Below are positions 32,683-43,278 of a stretch of 64,000 bases of DNA, piece by piece. The DNA lies in contig NEEC01000009.1 in NCBI GenBank assembly GCA_002189035.1, positions 682,001 to 746,000 of the forward strand. The letters are read 5' to 3'. Positions within the stretch are counted from its first letter, which is position 1; every line of letters begins with the position of its first letter. The notes beneath the pieces are model-generated. The model was not told the origin of the DNA, ran no database searches, and saw only the letters and a list, made by a program, of their open reading frames with translations. Position numbers and translations under genes: made by a program. Source of the stretch: Utricularia gibba (lineage: Eukaryota; Streptophyta; Magnoliopsida; Lamiales; Lentibulariaceae).

Positions 32683-34295
32683 CTACTTCCGGTTCTGCTC
32701 CTTCTCCACCACCGCTGGGGCTGTGACAGAAATAAAGCACTGGGATAAGCACATTTCCCAAAAGTTCCCAGTTTGTGAGGGCAAGGACAGGAATAAGAGG
32801 CATTCCATTAGAGCCTGGGGCTGATCTTTTCCTTTTCATATTTTAAAACAAGATATGGGGCTGGTCCGGCCAACTCAAACTGAGGTGAACTGAGTTTCGT
32901 GCTAGAAAGTGAAAATCTTGATATAAAAAACATCTAAGAGGTAAATCTTACCTAGTCCAATTGCATCAGATCCCTTCATAATTTTCAGCCTCTTGCATGA
33001 AGCAATGAACATCCTGTATCAATCCATCAGTAGGGTGAGTTCACAGCCGGTCAGTTTTCATGAAAGGTTTTCTTAAATGATAGAAATATGGTACTCATTT
33101 TATACCCAATTTTTAGCTATAAACCAAGCAGGAAATGAAACACATGCTAAATGACTTACTCCCAGGGGACATCACCAACAAGCATCCAGTCACCATCCTT
33201 GTCTTCATATGTCAGCACAAATTCTGAACCATGTAAATCCCTTGACTTACTCTCGGACAGTATTTTCCCGTTTGGTGCCACTGGGGATACATATTGCCCT
33301 AAAACAAGAAAGACATCGTGGTGTCTCCTTCAAGAAAGAAGCAATGAAGGAGTATACGTACCCGTAATAAAGCAGCTGAACATCTTCTCCAAAGCAGAGG
33401 AAAGGTCTTGATATGCAGAAAACATCCTCAAATCTACTTTCCGGAGGTATGGGGCACCATCCATGCTGACCTTAACAAAAAGAGATCCAGGACCTAGTTC
33501 ACCGTCTACTTCATCATTGTTTTTGGAACTTGTTCCAAGGGTATTTTTCCAAAATGACCGAACAGGAGGCCAGCCAACGATCTGTGCCCTGTTGAAAAAA
33601 AAAAATTGAAAGTCGAAGATTCACTAGTGTTCATCTAGGGTATTAAGTTACTAATCACAACGCAAATTAAGCCTTTCATTACTGTTCATTACTCACTTCG
33701 CAGCAGGGGCAGCATTGCTGCTAGAATCATTTATCTTTTCATTACCATCCTTTGATGCTTCAATCTCAGTCTTTACTGCTGCAGGAGTTGCACACTCAGC
33801 ATTAGACATCAAGCTTCCAGGTGTCTTTGGTTGTCCAGCATCAGAGCCGGGAGCACTAAAAATCCAACTTCCCTCGGAAAAAACAGCACTTCTGGGTTCA
33901 GTGAACCCATCCACTGTGTCAGAAAATCCTCTTTTGTTTCCAGAAACAATTTGCTTCTGCAACAAAGAGCAGATCCCATCCTTCGAGGGAATCAAGGGGA
34001 ACAGCTGCTTCTCATCAAGTTTCACTGAGCTGAACAGGTTAAAATCGGAATTATGTTCTGGAGATTGGGATCCTGGAAGACTGAGTCTCAGCTCAGTGGC
34101 CTTGAGATTCAGGCAGCTCTTGTTTTCCTCGGGTGAGGCAGAAACTGAAGAGCTGCCCACAGAAGAACATTCAGACAATCCAAGGTAATTCCTTTCCTTC
34201 AATCCCGATGAATCAGAGTCAGCAGATGCTGGGGAAACCATCAGAGAAACATTGCACAGACCATGCCCCCCTACCCCCACAACTGGCGGAGACAT
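32683..34295 (-). CDS. Aux/IAA auxin-response repressor, IAA8/IAA9-like
   Basis: Short-lived nuclear repressor that binds ARFs and is degraded through TIR1/AFB when auxin is present. Five exons on minus (34295-33697, 33588-33362, 33298-33160, 33013-32952, 32720-32683) total 1065 nt, 354 aa. Long N-terminus with [20 protein letters not shown], typical of IAA8/IAA9; domain [10 protein letters not shown] (LxLxL repression motif, about residue 67); [10 protein letters not shown]; domain II degron [11 protein letters not shown] at the exon 1/2 junction; domain [21 protein letters not shown]; domain [22 protein letters not shown] and [12 protein letters not shown]. After the degron core it reads SFWKN where most relatives have SYRKN. 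The start is the ATG of MSPPVVG. A 5' UTR intron upstream is likely. Confidence 0.95.
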
Positions 34296-36980
34296 CAAGT
34301 TAAAGAAACCAAGATGCAAGCCTGCACAAGCAAGACGATTCAATATTATATGCTGAAGACATATGAATGAGAATTTTGATAGGCAGAAAGCTGAATCCAC
34401 ATTTGAAAATCGATCCTAGTCCTTAACAGTTACAGTACATCGGCGCTCAAAAATAAGCCTATCAAGGATAAAATAAAAAGAAAACACGGGCACCATATCG
34501 CAAGAATAAAACAGGAAAAGCTAAAGATGAAATCAAACAGTTGTAATTTACATACATACAAAAAAAAACAATAAGTTTTCAACTTTTACATTGAAGTATT
34601 CCATCAACCTGCGAACTATTAGAAGAAATCAATCAAGAAACAGCATTCGACGACAAAGAAACCAACAACCCAGAGAAACCATCAACCCCCCAGCTAGAAC
34701 AAACGAGAAAACCAGATGATTTCGCAAACCGACCACCACAGGATCTGAGCTCTCAACCCACAAAGACAGCCCTCTTCACCCAATTTCTTCTGTAGCAAAG
34801 AAGCTCACCTGAAACGCAATCCTGAAGCTCAACAGCGGCCCACGCCCACAAATGGAAATGAAGAATTTCGAGGCAAGAGAAACAACCTAAACCTTAAAGA
34901 GACTTGCGCTTTAAGGTCCTTAAACTAAGTTTAAAAGGCAAAAAAGGGCGTCCATGCGTTGATGTGCGTGAGAGAGAAGCAGTAGCTGCGCCTTCTCTCC
35001 ATACATATATCGATGGCCAAGAAGAGGAACAGCAGCACAAAGAGTGAAAATTAAAGGCATGTAGGGGCATTACTGGAATTTCGTAGATGTTCCACACCAA
35101 CGGCTGGGATTCATTCCCGTAGTGGATTCTCAGCCGTCGATCAGGTTATTATTAATATGTCTTCAGCATATAATATGTCTTCAGCATATAATATTATATT
35201 AAAAAAATCCTATTTTGTAATTTTTTGAATCGTCTTAAGCTATATTATATTTAATGTCTTTATATATTATAAAAATCCTATTTTGTAATTTTTGTAAATA
35301 CATATTAAATATAAGCTATATTAAAAAATCGTGTTAAATTAATTATTATTGATTTGTAATTTTTATATATTTAATTATTTTAGTTTAATTTTCAGATGTG
35401 AAATTATTTGTTTTTAATATCCCTTAACTTTAACTAATTTTTGATTCGTTTAATTTTTTTTTTTTTGTGATTGTAGTTAATCTTTAGCTCATACCATGAT
35501 CTTATTTTGTTAGCTAAACATAAAATACTTCTTTTTTTATGTATAAATGTAAATAGTGTTCTGATTATAAATCAATATAATTTTATCTTTTAAATCCAAC
35601 CTATTTCCTTCTTCTATTTATACAATCACTCATACTAATACGAAACCTATGTTTGCCACTCAAATTGTATCACAAGATAAACGCTTTGATAACATGATGA
35701 ATTGAGATAAGAACAAAGCTTCGAGAATCAAGAAACTATTTCCTTCTTTTGATTTGATAAGTTTTATAGATATAAAGAAATCTAAATAAAAAAATCTAGC
35801 AAATATTGTGTAATCTTGATCACAAGATCCTATAATCACATATCTGGTCCTCGATAGTTTTTCCCTTAATATCACTAGTGCGTGTTATCTAGTATCAATT
35901 TATTTGCAATGAAAGGAATAATATTTTAAATTATTTTTTGCAAAACATATTTATCAAATATAATTTTAATTATCATCATAACCGCAACTTTCGTAAATTC
36001 CCCACTCGCCCACCACCCACTTCGATAAACCTGGTGAGATCTAAGGGCAAAACGGGGAAACCAGGCCAACCTCATCAGGGTAAAGATGATTTGTTTTAGG
36101 GGGGACAGGAAGGCGGCAACAAGGCTTCCCTTTGTCGGGGGCCCCACACCACCAAAAAAATATTCTTAAAACAATAATTTAACAAAGCACTACACCGACA
36201 CCGACACCGACAACGACACGTTACGTGCTTACCTTATCACCTTAAATTTTTTATTCGTAATTAAGACCTCTAATGATACATTATCTTCCAGTAGGTACCA
36301 AATTTAGGGTTCATCATCATGTGATAAGGCAATTACTATTCTACGATATGCTCTCCATTATCATCATCATGTCATGTGACATCTACAAATGTGCAAACCC
36401 AATACATGTCATTTTTTTTATTAACAAAGAAAAGAAATTAGTGTATTTGAAAATTATATCGATACTAAATGCAATAAAATATATCTTATATTTGAAAATC
36501 ACGGGGGGGGGGGGGGGTAGGGGATGATGGGCACTTCACTTTGATAAGCATGGCTTCGTGAGTGCAACTAGAAAAGCAAATTGGCCTGCAAAAAATCTGC
36601 TGCATTCGCACGCTTGGGGTGTGGTGGTGATGAATCATGACACGTGCGGATTTGGGATTTTGGGAATCGCATGATCAAAAAATGAGAAAAAGAAAATGTA
36701 TGGACATGATTTTTATCTGAATATGGGCCCTTTCAACTTCCTCATGAACTTAGTAGTGTTATTTTTTAGATTTGGGTTTGATTCAAATAACAAGTATCAT
36801 GATCTATTTTCTTATTGTATAATATTATTTATTTTAAATATTTAATTTTTACGATTTTATGTTCTTTTATTGTGAGTAAAATATATCATATAAAACTAGA
36901 AAAGATCCAACTATATAAATCGTTCATCTATATCATTTGTAATTGATATGAAACTTACCTAAGGTAATTACACCATTCTT
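34296..36980. other. Aux/IAA 5' region and AT-rich spacer
   Basis: 34296-35050 is less AT-rich and probably holds Aux/IAA 5' UTR, an intron and the promoter. At 35153 an 18-bp unit (TAATATGTCTTCAGCATA) is repeated twice in tandem, and the word AAAAATCCTATTTTGTAATTTTT occurs at about 35205 and again about 70 bases later with one change. 35400-35950 is AT-rich without a gene. 36185-36215 has a CCGACA short repeat. 36503-36517 is a run of fifteen Gs. 36600-36660 contains GACACGTGC. No coding region was recognised. Confidence 0.5.
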
Positions 36981-36984
36981 TCAT

Positions 36985-37260
36985 ATTTATATATGATATA
37001 ATAAATTTTGATATATGTAAATAAAATCACTTAAAATTATAAAACTGTTTCATAATATATTAGAAAATTATATTAAAAATTTAATAAAATAAATTATATA
37101 GTGTAAAATTATATAATGAGAAATTATAGTATAATTTAACATTATAATATAAATATATTTTTATAATAAATAAAAAAGTAAATTTACAATTAATTTTTTA
37201 TTTAATCACTAAATTATATATTGAATGATTTATGTATTTAATCACCAAACAACCACATAT
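36985..37260. repeat. AT-rich dispersed repeat, copy 1 (MITE-like)
   Basis: Shares ordered words with the block at 38025-38320: ATAAAACTGTTT, AAATTATATTA, AAAATTTAATAAA, ATATA-GTGTAAAATT, AGTATAATTTAACATTATAATATAAA and a terminal TTTTTATTTAATCA. Similarity is patchy, consistent with two old copies of one element. Confidence 0.4.
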
Positions 37261-37599
37261 TCAATTTGGATGAGACCTTGATTGAAATATTGCACACAAC
37301 TCATGAGATGATGCAACTCTCATTGTTTCACTTAATTCAATCAATAAAAATAATTATCAGGAAATTCAATCAACTGATGAAATGTGAGTGAAAAACTATT
37401 ATTTCTCAATATAAAAATTTATATATTAATTTATGAAAATAAAAAATATAAAATGATCATATTTCTAAATGATTTGAATAAGTATGAGATGTTTGATGTA
37501 GTAGATTATTTCATAGTATGTTGTTTGATAAGAAAATTATTTATATATAGTTTTTTAGAACTTTATTATTTTGAACTCTCACAACATTATGTTTTTTAA

Positions 37600-37760
37600 A
37601 TTCGAATACAATCTGGTGAGGAAAGGAGCCGGCATTCATTTTAGTGCTATCTGGTGCTTCTTGGATGTGATCGTGCACGGTTGTGCTCCGACAGGGGGCC
37701 CGCCGCCGGTGCACCGGTGAATCATTCATTTCTAATCATGCCGTTTGCTCGAACCATGGT
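37600..37760. other. Small GC-rich island with a perfect palindrome
   Basis: GC-rich segment inside very AT-rich DNA, containing GGGGGCCCGCCGCCGGTGCA and the 12-bp palindrome CCGGTGCACCGG just before 37720. No protein or RNA family was recognised. 37760-38020 continues with CATGGTTA-type short repeats. Confidence 0.4.
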
Positions 37761-38024
37761 TACCATGAAAACACACTTACCTAACTATGGTTAGCAATCT
37801 AAGCATGGCTAGTGAATCCCCAACTTTTCCTCAAGCCCAATTAGCCCATTCTAGCGTCTGGTCATGTTCCATGGACTCAAACCAGCCATCTCCATTCTTA
37901 CAACCTAACCCAATGTAGCAATATACATTCTTACAAAGGCAGAGTTACCTTGGGGCCCATATGTGCCTCATCCCCTCTTTCAAAAAAAAAAAAAAATTCA
38001 CCTTCACCACTATAATCACTTAGC

Positions 38025-38320
38025 CTCTGTTTTATAATTAGAGGTTATGCTTCAGATTATATATAATAAAATCAATTTTAAGATTATGTGAATAGAATTA
38101 ATTTTATATTGTAAAACAGTTTTGTGAAATCATATAAAATTATATTATAAAATTTAATAAAGTAAAATATATATTGTAAAATTTAATATATTAAGTTAAT
38201 GTAGAATTTAATGTTATGATATAATGTATTTTTAGAAATATTGTAATTCTTCTAATTAATTAATTATTTAATTTATGAATTTAATCATATAATCTGATTT
38301 TTTAGTTTTACAGCAGAACA
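38025..38320. repeat. AT-rich dispersed repeat, copy 2, with imperfect inverted ends
   Basis: Left end TCTGTTTTATAATTAG and then CAGATTATAT; the right end read in reverse complement starts TTCTGCTGTAAAACTA and also reaches CAGATTATAT. Imperfect terminal inverted repeats of about 35 bases and a length near 300 bp fit a miniature inverted-repeat element. No clear target-site duplication was found. Confidence 0.45.
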
Positions 38321-38419
38321 TCTAAGGATTAAAATCTTTAAAAATGAAACTGTATTATTTCAATAAATTCATAATATAGAACAAGCACTTATTATTACAA
38401 ACGAAAAACTAAATAAAAC

Positions 38420-38961
38420 TAAATGACACGTCACAGAAAAAGATAAATGACACATGGCAGGACATTTAAGTATCATTGACGCGTACACGTGTGCAAATCT
38501 CCATGCGCACAGCAACGCTGATTATTGACTATGATGTAATAAATTACAGGCTTTGAATAATTAGCTATATAAGACTTTCATTATTACAATTCAGAAGCAG
38601 GCGTCCACGTGCCATCCTGGAATATGATGAAGTTGTCACATTAAATTCCGCAGCTGACAACATGGTCTATTTCTTTTATTATTTCTTAGAAAAAAAAGAA
38701 TAAACCAAACCCGAAAATCAAAACTACATATTATTTGTGCATAGTGGGGGTAAAAGTCCGTACAAGTGACGTGTATTTTATTTTATTTTTGTATTTATCG
38801 TGATAAACATAAACTCGTGGGGAAATAATTTTCAAGATTCAATTGTGTAGGATAAAAGGGAAAAGAAAATAAAATAAGATAGGCGGGGGGCCCAGGAGTG
38901 ATATAAGAAGGAAAATATCAATTTCGCTCAGAAACACGTACTGTGCGTGACTGTATATAAA
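38420..38961 (+). promoter_or_regulatory. Promoter of the 39.0-kb gene: G-box/ABRE cluster and TATA box
   Basis: Perfect CACGTG G-boxes at 38486-38491 and 38607-38612, further ACGT cores in GACACGTCAC (about 38426) and GTGACGTGTA (about 38766), and a TATA box (TATATAAA, 38954-38961) 71 bp before the ATG at 39032. The ACGT-core spacing suggests bZIP control, for example by ABA or light; that is inference. Confidence 0.65.
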
Positions 38962-39031
38962 GGAGAGGCGTCGGCGTGAAGCTTGCTTTATCGTGGAGTG
39001 TGAAGAGTGTGAAGTTGAGCGACAGCTGGCG

Positions 39032-39538
39032 ATGGATAGTTCAAGCATCGGCAACGGAGGGATGAGGACGTCGCTAGGGTTTCCGGTGGGGACGGCGGTG
39101 CTCCTGGCGGTGCTCTTCAGCCTCACCGGGATATACTCCTGTTGCTACCACTGGAATAGGCTCCAACGGGCTTTGTTCCCGCGCACCGCCGATGATATCG
39201 AAGCTCAGGGCGGATTACGCCCCTACTCGGCTTCGTATTTTCCAGAGGTACGGTCTCGGTCTCGGTCTCAGCATATTTGTTTTTATTCGGGGGTGCTGAT
39301 TTGAGCGAATTCGATTTGAATTGAAGCTGTTTCTCATCGATTTTACTGTATCCAGAATTTGGAGATTCAGAAGAATTTTCAATTGCCGGTGATAATAATG
39401 CCGGGGGACGATGTTCCGAAATTCGTTGCGCTTCCTTGTCCCTGTGAGCCACCACATCCGGAGAAAATCTCGTCGGAAGTGTTTCCAACACTTCCCAAGC
39501 AGCCATCGCCGCCGCGGATTGCGGTGCCGCTGTATTGA
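39032..39538 (+). CDS. Small single-pass membrane protein, conserved plant family of unknown function
   Basis: Two exons (39032-39247, 39356-39538) encode 132 aa. The N-terminal region is short and polar, then a transmembrane helix (about 12-38, SLGFPVGTAVLLAVLFSLTG) is followed at once by YSCCYHWNRL. The C-terminal half is proline-rich with the conserved block LPVIIMPGDDVPKF and ALPCPCEPPHPEK, ending IAVPLY. I recognise this layout from plant proteins annotated as hydroxyproline-rich-like or uncharacterised; no biochemical role is known to me. The paired Cys after the helix may be lipidated (inference). Splice phase is intact and a G-box-rich promoter with a TATA box precedes it. Confidence 0.85.
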
Positions 39539-41876
39539 TTGCGGGCCCATCTCCTTGGGGTTGTTTTGGGCGTAAATATAATATCCAATTTTTACAGGGA
39601 TTGATGCAGAAATTTCAAGACCTGATTGAGACACCTTCCTTCTTCTTGCCTTCGTGGTTAATCTTATCATATAGCTCCTTCATGTGATCGACTCTGTCCC
39701 CAAGTGTAGATATCCTCCTATCCGTCTCTTCGAAGACACAACAAAGGAAATCAAACAGGTAACTGGCATGGCGGCTGCTATCTTACCTTGCTGATTGATC
39801 AAAGGGGCGATGGACCGGAGCATTGAAAGCCGGCCGGTGTTGATATGAGCCATTTCCTCCGTCGCCTCTCCGCCACCAATTTCTTAGAAGGCTGGCCAAT
39901 AGATTTCTTACTTCTCCAGCTTCTTCCTCCAACATCACCCGTGATCCCAACTTTAGACATGCTCAAGCAGTGCTCGGAGTGGCTATTAAACTAGTAAAAC
40001 TTCTTGGGATTCCAACCTCACTGCAAAAGGAAGGCGTTTGAGGAATCCCAGGATCCATCATCACCATCGTCGTTGTGAGCTGCTGCACTTGGAAAGGCAA
40101 TCTGGGGCTTTCCTCCTCCTCCAGAGGAATGTTCATTCACCATGCCCTGTCTTGAAGATGAACCCTACTTAGACCCCCTTAACTGGATAGACAAGTTGAA
40201 GAGGAAGCGCAGTGACGTGTACCATAGCATTGTTGTTCTAACATGTAAATGTGAAATGATTTGGACAACTTGGGAAGGAAATGTAGAAACAACAGTCCCA
40301 TCATTTAGGCAATTGACTATATCGTAATATGTGTTAAAAAAATACCCATATTTGTTATTAATTTTATGACAAATTTTGTAAGTGATCTTCAACGAGACAA
40401 TTCCTAGAATCCTACCCAGGCACAAAACAAACATACCTTTTGTGTTTGTGGCAGGGAGAATCATATTCCTTCTCCACATTTCCCAAGTAATTTTTTAAAT
40501 TTAATTATATTATCATAACATTAATTTAATTTACATAAAAATGTTTTTATATATTTAAATATATGTCAATTTTTTAACGGCAAATAATTTTTTTACAATC
40601 ACTTTAAGTCTATCAAAATTGGAAGAATATCTTTTGTGTTAGAGTTAGTTATGAGTTTTCAACTTATAATCATATTCATTATTTTTAAAAATAAATTCTT
40701 TAATGCCATTAGTTATCAATTGATAGTTGATAAATGTTGATATTTTATAATGTTTTTTATTCTAATAAAGTATTAAAATATTTTATATTTTAAATTATAA
40801 TTTTGGCATAAATATATTCAAACTAAAAAAAAATAATTTCCAGATTTATATAATATTTTATAACATAACTTATATATAAAATATAATTCTTATATTTGCA
40901 TATTTACAAAATATGAATGTAAAGAATATATATAAATATATGATTTATTTACAAGATTTATTTCTAATTTTTCATGCTTTACATATGAATTAAATATATT
41001 AAAAAATTCTAAATATATATCAATTCTTATTGTATCAAAATTTTAAATTCTGGTAAAATTATCTCTCATGTGTTTTTTCAAACACAGTTTTAGAGTTTTG
41101 AATGCCTAGTTTTTTAAAAAATATATAAAATTTAGGTATGTATTTTATATTAGTTTTGTATTTTTATTTAAAAAATCAAACAGAATTCCAATTAAAATGT
41201 AATTTTAAATTACATAATAGCTTGCATGGGCCGCTCCTTTCAAGTCGATAGGCCCAATATCCACATGCCATCCCGAAACGACCGCGCGTTCAAAACTGCA
41301 CCAGATGTTTTTAGCTCATAATTACCCGGGGGGGGGGGACCTTTCAACCTGCTCGTTACACACTTTTACAATAGTCAAAGTCAACGATGATTTTTAAAGC
41401 CAATGTAATAGAACCACAATTTAATATTCTAATTTTTAAATATATTAATCATAAATAGTAATCTGATTCCTTTGCAACCCAATAAAGCATGGTATAATAG
41501 ATAATCCACGGGGTACTTTTCTTGTATTTTTAAAATAAAATAAATCTCGGTTTAATTATATTTTCCGAAAATTAATTTTCTTAGTATAAAATAAAAGATG
41601 AATATTTTCAGAAGTATTATTTTTTAAAAAGAATTTTTTAATATTTTGTAATAAAATTGTTTTTAAAAAGTGATGGAACTGGAGGATTGGTTCCTTCTTT
41701 TTTTTTTTTTTTTTTCTAGAAGAGAACAAGAATAATGTTAAGTAGGACACGGCGACGCGGAGTCACTTTCTTAGTTCACAAGGAAACTATGCAACTTGTG
41801 TGTGTATATAAAGAGCCCTTCGTTCTGAGCGGGATCTGCGTTTGCTGCTTCATAACCTTCCCCAGGGACGAAGAAA
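39539..41876. other. AT-rich spacer
   Basis: 39540-40140 is moderately GC-rich and includes the 3' UTR of the small membrane-protein gene; I see no reliable second gene. 40330-41220 is very AT-rich. Around 41228 and 41262 there are GGGCC/GGCCC words. 41338-41348 is a run of eleven Gs and 41697-41715 a long T run. A TATA box (TATATAAA, 41805-41812) sits 65 bp before the CYSTM start. Confidence 0.5.
41805..41812 (+). promoter_or_regulatory. TATA box of the CYSTM gene
   Basis: TATATAAA 65 bp upstream of the ATG at 41877, in normal position for a plant core promoter. Confidence 0.7.
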
Positions 41877-42293
41877 ATGAGCGATCCTAGAGGCTATCCT
41901 CCTCCCTACGGCTACCCTCCCCAAGGTATGACTGGCTGACCTCCGTCACCGGTTTCGTTTCCGGTAGATGGGAAACTTTTGCTGGAAAGCATGCTTCTAG
42001 TTTTATTCTGTGTGGATATGCTTGGTCTTTCAATCCAACCGTTGCTTTAATTGTTTATAGGACCGCCGCCGCCGGTTATGCCGCCACCGCAGTACTACGC
42101 ACAGCCGCCGCCGCAGAAGAACCGTGGTTTTCTTGAAGGATGGTAATATTTACCCTCCACCCTACCCAGGAGCTCCAAAAACTTTTGTTAGAACAGACAA
42201 TCACAGTTTGTGTTTGGCAGTCTTGCTGCGCTTTGCTGCTGTTTCTTGGTGGACGAGTGCTGCTGCGATCCATCGGTGATTTGCGTGTGGTGA
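41877..42293 (+). CDS. Cysteine-rich transmembrane (CYSTM) protein
   Basis: Three exons (41877-41925, 42061-42142, 42221-42293) encode 67 aa. The N-terminal part is Pro/Tyr/Gly-rich (MSDPRGYPPPYGYPPQ, PPPVMPPPQYYAQ), followed by GFLEGCLAALCCCFLVDECCC, the CYSTM module: a short membrane segment packed with Cys. CYSTM proteins are small tail-anchored plasma-membrane proteins linked to stress tolerance in plants and yeast. The exon boundary falls inside the Gly/Cys step of the module, as in other plant members. A TATA box precedes it. The gene looks intact. Confidence 0.93.
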
Positions 42294-43278
42294 TCGGGAG
42301 ATTTCGATGATACAAGAACCCCTGTTCTTCTTCATCAGAGTTTATATGCCTTAGTGTGTGATCTCCATTCGGATGACTATCGTGTTTCACAGTTCACTTT
42401 ATAGATGTTGGAGAAGAAGGAGTAAATTCCATATTCATTTGATGTGTTTTCATCCCCAAACACATCAATCGCGCTGCGAACCTTGCGTTACAAACAATGA
42501 TGCATTGAGAGACACCAGTTTCGCTTTTCTGGATACCCCTTTCAACTTTTGCTTCATCTGGGCATCTTTTTCAGAATTATCAGCACACACTTTACATCAT
42601 CCCTGAAAATCAGGTGCTTTTTGCAGTACTTTGGCTGGGGTTCTCTCGTTCGTGAAATGATCGATGATGTGATCGCAAAATAGGGTCATTGTGAATCTCC
42701 CAGCAACTTCAGCATCAGCTTCCGCCACCGCCACCGCCTTTCCTTTTCCCGAAACCCCGGCACGAAAGACGAAAAACAGTCCCAAGTTGATCGTGAAATG
42801 AAAAAAACGGTGGTCTCATTACATGTGCTTTACGATTCCCGGCGGCCGGAGAGTGAGAAACCGGCAGCTGCTCCGCATTTGAAGAAGGGATTAGGAGTAA
42901 ATACATTATAGGAAACTAATCCCAATATTTAAATAATAAAATATTTTATAAATTTATAATTTAATAATAGTACCTTACATTTTAAAAATAATAAAATGAT
43001 TTAGAGCGATCTAGGATAATAAAACGACGTGGTATAATGACTGAAATTTTGCGAAATGGGCCTGGCCCAGAGTTCAGGTCCACTTTGTACCCGTACCGTG
43101 ATCACACTCTTTGTACCCCCTCTCTTCTGGAGTTGTACGCAGAAATATAAGCTTCCATTCATTTCATTTTCCGCCATCGTTTAGTTCCTGTCGAGAATTC
43201 AAAATTTGGATTGGCTTCAAGCTAAACCCATCTATCTCCATTTAGCCGTAGAATTGGCCGCCGTTGGGAGATTTCCCG
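42294..43278. other. Spacer upstream of the HIT4-like locus
   Basis: CYSTM 3' UTR, then 42600-42890 of higher GC that is open on the minus strand but lacks an ATG start or recognisable domain, then AT-rich DNA (42900-43010) and a probable HIT4-like promoter with TGGGCCTGGCCC at about 43056. Confidence 0.45.

Noticed and set aside
42597-42785. Minus-strand open frame with GRFTMTLFCDHIIDHFTNER
   Set aside because: No ATG start, no recognisable domain and no splice partners; it may be chance in a GC-rich spacer.
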